19,671 nt of DNA from CAYUPY01 sp964446595 (lineage in GTDB: Bacteria > Patescibacteriota > Dojkabacteria > J137 > JAEUSD01): contig CAYUPY010000018.1 in NCBI GenBank assembly GCA_964446595.1, forward strand, positions 1 to 19,671. The letters are read 5' to 3'. Made by a program: the position numbers and the translations under genes. Below are positions 1 through 5,890 of this stretch, one piece after another (position 1 is the stretch's first letter; every line of letters begins with the position of its first letter). The notes under the pieces are model-generated. The model made no database searches, was not told the origin of the DNA, and saw nothing but the letters and a program-made list of their open reading frames with translations.

Positions 1-1
1 A

Positions 2-685
2 ATCTGCGTATTTGCGGTAGATAGGTTCACCAGGATAAGATTTTTTTGGTTGCAGCATAGAGACATTGCACCTTTCCAACTTTCTGAGGACGGCATTTTC
101 TCCAGCAATTAATGCGAGAGTGTCCCCATCCGTGACTTTGTATTCTATGCGTCCTGAGCCGTCCGGATTGTTATATTGCAAGGTTTTTTGTGAGATCCAT
201 TCTGGTTCAAAGTTTTTTGCTTTGGAGCTTGCCACTTTAGTTTGTTTTTTTGTGGCAAGCTCGTAAATGAATAAGTCTACGGTAGTGCATTTTTGCTCAA
301 AAGCAGTTAGCATATCAATATCTCCAAAAGAAGGGTAGGTGCTGTAAGCTAGCATGCCAAGGTCCGGGTTGATTGAACTTTCTAAAGGCATATTCAATTT
401 GGAAACATTGTACTTAGTTATCTTCCAATTCTCTGTATTGACCCTGTAAACATAGGTGTTTTCGGGATAATTGCTTGAGCGTCCCCAGAGAAATTTACCG
501 TCAGTTGACCAAACGTCTACATCTGCCTGTGGGTATTCTGCTCCTGCTTTGGTTAAGTCTGCATAAGGGATGGTTTTTACAGTTTCCCCTGATTTTGATA
601 CAAAAGAGATCTTTAATTCGGCTCGTATTGCTATGTAATCGCTATTTTTTGCTACTCTAAAGTCTAAGCCTTTATCTGAATAAAG
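2..685 (-). pseudogene. In-frame continuation of the sigma-factor fusion beyond TGA (propeller-like domain, runs off the window)
   Basis: Reading on from the TGA at 686-688 in the same frame gives 228 codons without a stop to the window edge. The sequence continues the fold of the upstream part: DQLWAYTSADAGT before the stop, LYSDKGLDFRVAKNSDYIAI after it, then DVDVWSTDGKFLWG and NPDLGMLAYSTY. These resemble blades of TolB/PD40-type beta-propellers. The join looks like a single nonsense change in one long protein of at least 585 codons. It could be a real truncation, a sequencing error, or stop readthrough (the context is UGA followed by C). No start codon with a promoter-like hexamer was noted at the junction, so separate translation of this part has no support. 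Confidence 0.72.
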
Positions 686-1759
686 TCAGGTACCAGCATC
701 AGCAGAAGTGTAAGCCCATAACTGGTCGGACCAATCGTTATCGGGATAACCATCATAGTCAATGCGTCTAATTATGTAGAGCACTCCATCATGATACTCG
801 GCATTGTGGTAGTGTTCGGCATAAACGTTGGGGATTGTGCCAAAGAACTCTTCTGTGTTTGTTTCATTGTTAGTAATGTAAACATCATAATTGCTATTTC
901 CAGATGCGTTGTCTTTTACAGTTACTGTGTATTTGTCTGCATAGCTGACTTCTTCAGTACTCGTCGTTGTTGAGCTAGAGCCAGCTGAGCTCGACCTTGA
1001 CGTAGTAGTGCTACTATTATTGTTGTTTACGTTGTCCGTAGGGTTTTGTGGGTAGAGAGCAGCTCCAGCAACAACGCTGACTGTGACTATTCCTGCTAGT
1101 CCTAAGATGATCGCTTTGCCTGTGGTTGTGGCTAAAAATGTCTTTAATGCCGTCATTGAGGTGCCTTTAATAGATAAAATTGCTGCAGGAGCTGCATAAG
1201 CTGGTTTTGTACTAGCTGCAAATATAGCTGTGGCGATAGTGGCAGTGGTAATGCTTTTATTGTTCGAATTTGATTGTAGTATTTGTTTTACTTTTTCAAT
1301 TCCACGATAGTAACGATGTTTTGTTGTGACCAAGTTTGCTTGCATAGAGTCTGCAATGGTCTGAAAGGGTAAATCATCCCAGATCCTCATTAGAATCACA
1401 TCTTGTGTGAGGTCATCTAGTTCGGTGATGGCGGCCTGGACCTTTTCGCTAAGCACTGAATCAATAGCTCGAGTTTCTGTAGGGTTTGGTAGATAATCCT
1501 TGGTTATGTTTACTTCCTCTGTTGGATCTACTTCGGGACTGGTAAGTTGGCGTTCTTTATATTTAGAGTAGATTAAATTTTGTGCTATTCGAAATGCATA
1601 GCCCTCCTTATTCTCAATCTCTTGCTTTTCTAGTTGTTCAATTAGCCTGCTGAGGCTCTCACTGGCTACATCTTCAGCCTCTTCCTTATTGCGGAGCTTA
1701 AAGTAAGCATAGCGATAAATACTTTTTATTGTTTTTTGGTGTGTGTTTTTATCTAGCAT
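686..1759 (-). CDS. ECF-like sigma factor fused to a transmembrane helix and extracytoplasmic region (ends at an in-frame TGA)
   Basis: A 357-residue product. Residues about 8-70 resemble sigma region 2 (aromatic- and basic-rich IYRYAYFKLRNKEEAEDVA), and residues about 103-162 resemble region 4, with a helix-turn-helix-like stretch (LTQDVILMRIWDDLPFQTIA). A hydrophobic helix at about 215-236 follows, then a low-complexity Asn/Ser/Thr linker (241-270), then beta-rich sequence that should lie outside the membrane. The design suggests a membrane-tethered sigma factor that senses the envelope directly; ECF sigmas with fused C-terminal membrane modules are known in other phyla, but this role is inferred. 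ATG at 1757-1759 is preferred because TATATA ends exactly 5 nt upstream. The stop is TGA at 686-688, and the same frame stays open afterwards (see next entry), so this is probably not the ancestral C-terminus. Confidence 0.8.
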   Translation of the reverse strand: MLDKNTHQKTIKSIYRYAYFKLRNKEEAEDVASESLSRLIEQLEKQEIENKEGYAFRIAQNLIYSKYKERQLTSPEVDPTEEVNITKDYLPNPTETRAIDSVLSEKVQAAITELDDLTQDVILMRIWDDLPFQTIADSMQANLVTTKHRYYRGIEKVKQILQSNSNNKSITTATIATAIFAASTKPAYAAPAAILSIKGTSMTALKTFLATTTGKAIILGLAGIVTVSVVAGAALYPQNPTDNVNNNNSSTTTSRSSSAGSSSTTTSTEEVSYADKYTVTVKDNASGNSNYDVYITNNETNTEEFFGTIPNVYAEHYHNAEYHDGVLYIIRRIDYDGYPDNDWSDQLWAYTSADAGT

Positions 1760-1764
1760 ACATA

Positions 1765-1770
1765 TATATA
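1765..1770 (-). promoter_or_regulatory. -10 hexamer of the sigma-fusion gene, leaderless geometry
   Basis: On the minus strand TATATA is followed by five bases and then ATG. Transcription would start at or next to the A of ATG. No convincing -35 at 17 nt was found. It lies in an alternating TA run, so the exact register is uncertain. Confidence 0.4.
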
Positions 1771-1845
1771 GAGGGCCTAAGCTGCAAAAAGTTGCAAGAA
1801 ATTAGAAAATTGTAGGGTTTTTTGTGAAAGGAGTAAAGGATTTGC

Positions 1846-2520
1846 CTACTGGCTCATCTGCTCCCGCCACTCTTTAATCTTTTGGTGGTTTCCGGAGAGT
1901 AGGGTCGGAGGTACGCCCCAAGTCTCACCTTCTTCGGTTGTGAATTCAGCTGGTCGGGTGTATTGTGGGTATTCGCTGGTAGCGTTTTCTAGGGAATGTG
2001 ATTCTTCTGTTAGTGATTCTGGGTTGCCTATCACTCCTGGCAGGAGACGAGCAATAGAGTCTGTGATGATGGCGGCTGGCAGCTCGCCTCCAGTTAAGAC
2101 GTAGTTACCTATTGAAACTTCCTCGTCTACCAGGTTTTCCGCTACTCTGTAGTCTACACCTTCGTAATGACCACAGATTATGACAAGCCTATCTAGGTTT
2201 TCTGCATATGTTTGAGCTTTCGTCTGACTCCAAGTTTCCCCTCCTGCAGCTGTAAGAATTATTTTTGTTTTAGAGGTGCCATCTTTGGGGTAAGCGCTAA
2301 TCTCCTTTAAACATTTATAGATAGGTTCAACCATCATTAACATCCCTGGCCCGCCTCCATATGGCTTGTCATCAACAGTATTGCGTTTATCGAATGTCCA
2401 TTTGCGTAGGTCATGGACATTAATTTGTATTTCGCTGCGTTCTTGGGCCTTGCCGAGTATGCTCTCAGAAAAAATCACCTGCAAACTATGAGGGAAGATG
2501 GTCAAAATGTCGAATATCAT
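1846..2520 (-). CDS. trmD: tRNA (guanine-N1)-methyltransferase TrmD
   Basis: Methylates G37 of tRNAs that read codons starting with C, using S-adenosylmethionine, and so protects the reading frame. The 224-residue protein is a full-length match to the SPOUT-class family: MIFDILTIFP at the N-terminus, the GGGPGM loop, the knot-forming GHYEGVDYRV and SIGNYVLTGGE segments that bind AdoMet, and the C-terminal YPQYTRPAEF and PPTLLSGNH motifs. The start is placed at ATG 2518-2520 rather than a TTG five codons upstream, because homologous TrmD proteins begin with M-x-F-D-I-L-T and because TAAAAT lies exactly 5 nt before this ATG. It is divergent from the hydrolase gene across a 50-bp gap that must hold both promoters. 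In many bacteria trmD sits with rimM and rplS; that context is absent here. Confidence 0.97.
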   Translation of the reverse strand: MIFDILTIFPHSLQVIFSESILGKAQERSEIQINVHDLRKWTFDKRNTVDDKPYGGGPGMLMMVEPIYKCLKEISAYPKDGTSKTKIILTAAGGETWSQTKAQTYAENLDRLVIICGHYEGVDYRVAENLVDEEVSIGNYVLTGGELPAAIITDSIARLLPGVIGNPESLTEESHSLENATSEYPQYTRPAEFTTEEGETWGVPPTLLSGNHQKIKEWREQMSQ

Positions 2521-2525
2521 GTTGC

Positions 2526-2531
2526 ATTTTA
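2526..2531 (-). promoter_or_regulatory. -10 hexamer of trmD, leaderless geometry
   Basis: TAAAAT on the minus strand, then GCAAC and ATG. There is no room for a Shine-Dalgarno. A second TAAAAT lies 14 nt before the ATG with TTTAGC 17 nt further up, so a short-leader alternative is possible. Confidence 0.45.
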
Positions 2532-2559
2532 GCAATTTTATCTTAATTAGGTTGTTTGC

Positions 2560-2565
2560 TAAACT
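2560..2565 (+). promoter_or_regulatory. -10 hexamer of the alpha/beta hydrolase gene, leaderless geometry
   Basis: TAAACT followed by TCAAT and ATG at 2571. This fixes the start at the ATG rather than the TTG at 2556, which would lie inside the promoter. Confidence 0.45.
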
Positions 2566-2570
2566 TCAAT

Positions 2571-3107
2571 ATGAACTATGTTTTTCTACCGGGATTTTCT
2601 CCACACAACGAAGAAGAGATGAATAGTATTGCCAGTTATTTTGGGGAGCAAGGTGCGCCCATATTTACACATCGGTGGAGACATTGGGATAACCAGAGTG
2701 TTAACTTTGATATTTCAGTTGAAGTTCAGAGGATTATAGACGAGTTGGCAAACCTAGAAGTGGATTTACAGCAAGATGGTTTTGTCTTAATAGCCAAGTC
2801 GATTGGTACCCGCGTTTCAATGGGGTTGATATCCAAGTTTCATGTGAAACCGAGCAAATTGGTGCTGATGGGAATACCTGTTAATGGTTTGAAGGAAGAT
2901 AGTTTGGAAGCTTATCGTCAAGTCCTAAAAGCGGCTGACTTTGAGCTCTTCGTTCTTCAAAATGCTCAAGATCCATACGGTGGGGTAGAAGAGGTGAGAG
3001 GTTTCTTACGTTCCGTTACCGATTCGATGAAGGTTCATTTGGAAATTGTAGACGCAGAAGGACACAGCTATGACATTCCCGAGAAAATCTACCAGCTAGT
3101 CTCTTGA
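2571..3107 (+). CDS. Small alpha/beta hydrolase-fold protein (RBBP9/YdeN-like)
   Basis: A 178-residue cytoplasmic protein with no signal peptide. It opens with a beta strand and an oxyanion-type loop (MNYVFLPGFSPHNEEE). A nucleophile elbow follows, with Ser77 in AKSIGT, the first Gly of G-x-S-x-G being Ala. A likely acid is Asp134 in QDPYGG, and the likely catalytic His is His165 in EGHSYD. Order and spacing fit a minimal serine hydrolase without a cap domain. The substrate cannot be inferred. It is divergent from trmD, and its 3' end overlaps the convergent GH18 gene by 12 bp. The stop is TGA. Confidence 0.8.
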   Translation: MNYVFLPGFSPHNEEEMNSIASYFGEQGAPIFTHRWRHWDNQSVNFDISVEVQRIIDELANLEVDLQQDGFVLIAKSIGTRVSMGLISKFHVKPSKLVLMGIPVNGLKEDSLEAYRQVLKAADFELFVLQNAQDPYGGVEEVRGFLRSVTDSMKVHLEIVDAEGHSYDIPEKIYQLVS

Positions 3108-4337
3108 TCGGTCGTATACGTTTAAGTCTTCATCACCCATTCGCCAGAAAGCTAAGCCTGCAGCACCATAGTACTCAGCCAATTGCGCTCGTAATCTGAC
3201 CGTAGCTCCATCCATGTAGTACCCAATGTATTCTTTTCCTTCACGTCTGTACTCAAGTATTTTCTCTCCAGTTGCTTGGTCTATAGTGTCTGAAATAAGA
3301 CCTTCTACTCGGCGTTCTTGTATTCCCTCATAGGTAAGGGCTGCTGCCTGAATCTCTTCCATATAAGGGTTGGTATAAAAGCCCAGGTAGGGTTCTTGCT
3401 TTTTGTTTTGCTCACCCCAACCGCCATAGGCGTATAGATGTATGCCTAAAACCAACTTCTCTGGTGCTACACGAGGCACAGCGTAACGTAAGTTGGCTGT
3501 CATCCAATCCATTGGAGCTATAGGTCCCGGGTACTTAGAGTTGGCTCCAGTCAGATTGTATGTCATGATGCGGAATTCGTGCACGAATTCCGCAATCGAG
3601 GCCCAATTTTGTACTTTGCGGGTTTGAATTAGTCCAGGATAGAGGTCTGCCTCTCCCCATTTGGGCATTACAGCAATCGTAAGTTTTTTGCCTTTACTAT
3701 CCAAATCCTGGTACAAACTTCGTATTAGGTGTAAGTATTCAGGTTGATCGTCTAGAAAGATAGCCTCATAATCCAAATCAAGTCCGTCCAGCTCGTAAGT
3801 TGCCACTTCTTTCTTTAGAAATTCTATGTGGTTTTGTAATTTCTCCGGTGTATTAATTGCATTCTTGAATTCAGTGGCATCGAAACTAGCAATTGAGGGA
3901 ATGACTTTGATTCCTGTTTGTGTGCGTAACTGTTGAAGCTGGCTAAGTCCAGCCCGGTTAACGTTGATTGAACCATCTGGGTTTAAGTAGTACCATACCG
4001 GTGAAACACTATCCATTTGGGAGGTGACTTGTTTTAGTGAGTCATATCCATTATTAAAATCCCAGTCTGGAATCCATCCTGTTTGGAACAGGCCGCCGTC
4101 GTTATTAGCAGAATTTAAGGGCGGCGGCGTCTCCTGTGCAAAATCTAGTTTTAAAGTATCCACAGCATAATTCTCCTCAACTTTGTCGCTATTCTCACTA
4201 GACGTACGGGAGGATAGCTTAGTAAGTCCATCGCCAACTTTCGATGTGTCAGAGAAAACAATCAAATAGCCAAACACTAGAATTGCCAGAAGGGAAACTA
4301 TGATAATTGTAAGTTCTCGTCTGTACTTGCGAAACAT
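3096..4337 (-). CDS. Membrane-anchored GH18-family glycoside hydrolase (YaaH/YdhD-like)
   Basis: The 413-residue protein has a basic N-terminus followed by one hydrophobic helix (about 9-28), giving an N-in signal anchor, a Ser/Glu-rich linker, and a GH18 TIM barrel from about residue 84 to the end. The signature D-x-x-D-x-D-x-E is intact as DGLDLDYE, with Glu191 as the presumed acid. Other typical segments are TGWIPDWDF (first strand), RIMTYNLTG (beta 6) and LGIHLYAYGGWG. Relatives act on peptidoglycan or chitin-type GlcNAc chains; the cell-wall role here is inferred. It is the last gene of the minus-strand operon, 12 nt after the DUF4870-like gene. A 26-bp perfect palindrome lies inside it at 3569-3594. 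Confidence 0.9.
   Translation of the reverse strand: MFRKYRRELTIIIVSLLAILVFGYLIVFSDTSKVGDGLTKLSSRTSSENSDKVEENYAVDTLKLDFAQETPPPLNSANNDGGLFQTGWIPDWDFNNGYDSLKQVTSQMDSVSPVWYYLNPDGSINVNRAGLSQLQQLRTQTGIKVIPSIASFDATEFKNAINTPEKLQNHIEFLKKEVATYELDGLDLDYEAIFLDDQPEYLHLIRSLYQDLDSKGKKLTIAVMPKWGEADLYPGLIQTRKVQNWASIAEFVHEFRIMTYNLTGANSKYPGPIAPMDWMTANLRYAVPRVAPEKLVLGIHLYAYGGWGEQNKKQEPYLGFYTNPYMEEIQAAALTYEGIQERRVEGLISDTIDQATGEKILEYRREGKEYIGYYMDGATVRLRAQLAEYYGAAGLAFWRMGDEDLNVYDRSRD
3569..3594. repeat. Perfect 26-bp palindrome inside the GH18 gene
   Basis: Arms of 13 bases with no spacer: TGCGGAATTCGTG followed directly by its reverse complement. It encodes AEFVHEFR in the GH18 frame. There is no T-run, so it is not an intrinsic terminator. 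Confidence 0.85.
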
Positions 4338-4349
4338 AAATATTCAAGC

Positions 4350-4712
4350 TTAAAGCCTGATATATTTTCGCATGATCTCGCTAATATAGGGAACCTCCCA
4401 GGTTTCTCCGTTTAATGCCTTAATGGCCCCAATTATGCGCGGAACGATCACAGAAACGCTCCAAGCTAACCATACAAGCCCTAGTAGGCATTGAAATAGT
4501 GCTGCCAGTGGAGCAATAAAGGCGAACGAAATCGCGATGCAAATGTTTAAAATAAACAGCACCACAAATGTAATAGCGTTAAAGATGCCGATATATAGCG
4601 ACTCTCTTGCATGATTGCGCAGAAAAGCATCCTTCTCGTCCCGCCAAATAAAACTAGTTATAGGGGAGAAAACCCATGCTAGTACAGCATTGGTCTTTAT
4701 TGTGTCGTCCAT
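4350..4712 (-). CDS. Small DUF4870-like membrane protein
   Basis: A 120-residue protein. A soluble N-terminal part (MDDTIKTNAVLAWVF, then an NHARESL motif near residue 33) precedes about three hydrophobic helices between residues 40 and 95. The C-terminus is short and polar with NGETWEVPYISEIMRKYIRL. The N-H-A-x-x-S/A motif and the terminal G-x-x-W-x-x-P-Y/F are typical of DUF4870/TIC20-like small membrane proteins, whose function is not settled. It starts 5 nt after the PIN gene stop and ends 12 nt before the GH18 start, so it is very likely co-transcribed with both. Confidence 0.75.
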   Translation of the reverse strand: MDDTIKTNAVLAWVFSPITSFIWRDEKDAFLRNHARESLYIGIFNAITFVVLFILNICIAISFAFIAPLAALFQCLLGLVWLAWSVSVIVPRIIGAIKALNGETWEVPYISEIMRKYIRL

Positions 4713-4717
4713 AGGAC

Positions 4718-5092
4718 TTAGATATCTATTAATTTAAGGTTTGGTATACTATCGAACACTTTGAGCTCGTATGTCAAGAGGGGAAGGTCTTTGTGCAGGG
4801 CGGTGGCCGCCACTAATGCTTGTCCTAAAGTGATATCTAATGTTCTAATTAGATCCCCAGCTCGACTAGCGATGTGTTCATCGACAGCAATAACCTTAAA
4901 ATTATCTTGTACGAAGTCCAATAGTTTCCGATGCGCCTGTTTGTCGCTGGCTCTGCGGCTGGCAGTTAACTCAGTAACTAAAACAGCACTAATTACCAAC
5001 TCATACCCATTGCCTAAAATCTCTGAAAGGATACCATCTGCTGATTTTAAGTAACGTACAGCTACACTTGTGTCTATTAGTATTTGCTCCAT
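4718..5092 (-). CDS. PIN-domain protein, VapC-like toxin with an altered active site
   Basis: A 124-residue single-domain protein of normal VapC length. PIN landmarks are the first Asp in the N-terminal strand (ILIDTSV, Asp7), Glu41 in VTELTA, and a C-terminal LPLLTYELKVFDSIPNLKLI that matches the family end. The third acidic position, usually L-x-D-A-x-I-A-A, reads LGQALVAA with Gln91 instead of Asp, and the next site has Glu109. PIN toxins are Mg-dependent RNases that need an acidic cluster, so activity may be reduced or altered; Asp80 might partly compensate. It follows the Phd-like gene by 9 nt, the usual antitoxin-then-toxin order. Confidence 0.85.
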   Translation of the reverse strand: MEQILIDTSVAVRYLKSADGILSEILGNGYELVISAVLVTELTASRRASDKQAHRKLLDFVQDNFKVIAVDEHIASRAGDLIRTLDITLGQALVAATALHKDLPLLTYELKVFDSIPNLKLIDI

Positions 5093-5101
5093 TAGTATAT
5101 T

Positions 5102-5890
5102 TTAAAGTAAATTTCGAGTTGCTTCCACCCATGCTTTTTCTTTCACGTTAGCACGGTTCCACAAATCACTATAAGTAGTGTTTGCCAGGATAGTCACGGC
5201 TTCTTCTACAATATGCGCACTGATTTGGCGATTAAAAGGTTCTGGACCTCTATTTAATAGTTCATTGACAGGAGGAGCTACCGGAACTTCTTCATAAACA
5301 TCCCCTATCTCTAGAGCGCTCATTTCAGTTTGTTCCATATCTTTAGTTGTTTTACTGTTCGTTGCTGGCTGCGTTTTGTCACTAATTTTTATATTGCTCT
5401 CACCTTCCTTGGTGTCTACATCTATTTGTACATTCTGTGCATGGTCAATAGTCACATGTTCAGGCTTTATTTCAATTGCAGGGGTTTTTTGCATATCTTC
5501 CGGCTGGACTTGAGGTGATGGAGTCGTGGTAGGTATTGGAGGTAGATTCGGCAATACTTCTTTTGGCTGGCTGACGAATTCTTCCACAGGTAGTGGCGGC
5601 AACTCGTTAATACCTGTCTCCGTAATCTTTGGTTCAGGTGAGAGGAAGATATCTAAATCAAAGTCGATATCTTCTTTTGGAGGTTCCATTTCGGCAGGTT
5701 CCTCTTTAGGTTTATTTTGAGGTTTTGGTTTTTGTTCAGCCTCAGGACTAAACTTGGAAATTATGTAAGCCGACTTATTGTAAGAGGTAATTGTTACCTC
5801 CCCAAAGTCATCAACTAACGAGAAGACATCGCCTATGCGGTTCTTAACGTCTGTTAACGTGGCAGTAGCTTTGTTATTTTTTACTTTCAT
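5102..5890 (-). CDS. Phd/YefM-type antitoxin domain with a long Pro/Glu-rich linker and C-terminal helical tail
   Basis: A 262-residue protein. Residues about 8-48 (ATLTDVKNRIGDVFSLVDDF, GEVTITSYNKSAYIISKF) follow the Phd/YefM DNA-binding fold: strand, helix, then a beta hairpin ending in a hydrophobic strand. Residues about 50-215 are low-complexity and rich in Pro, Glu, Asp and Thr, so probably disordered. The last 40 residues (RQISAHIVEEAVTILANTTY and onward) look helical and could be the toxin-binding tail. Canonical Phd/YefM antitoxins are about 80-90 residues, so this is roughly three times longer. Its ATG overlaps the TGA of the upstream Mur-like gene as ATGA, which implies translational coupling. 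The PIN gene follows 9 nt later. Confidence 0.72.
   Translation of the reverse strand: MKVKNNKATATLTDVKNRIGDVFSLVDDFGEVTITSYNKSAYIISKFSPEAEQKPKPQNKPKEEPAEMEPPKEDIDFDLDIFLSPEPKITETGINELPPLPVEEFVSQPKEVLPNLPPIPTTTPSPQVQPEDMQKTPAIEIKPEHVTIDHAQNVQIDVDTKEGESNIKISDKTQPATNSKTTKDMEQTEMSALEIGDVYEEVPVAPPVNELLNRGPEPFNRQISAHIVEEAVTILANTTYSDLWNRANVKEKAWVEATRNLL

Noticed and set aside
2521..2535. TTG start for trmD
   Set aside because: TrmD proteins begin at the M-I-F-D-I-L-T motif, and the extension covers the -10 hexamer.
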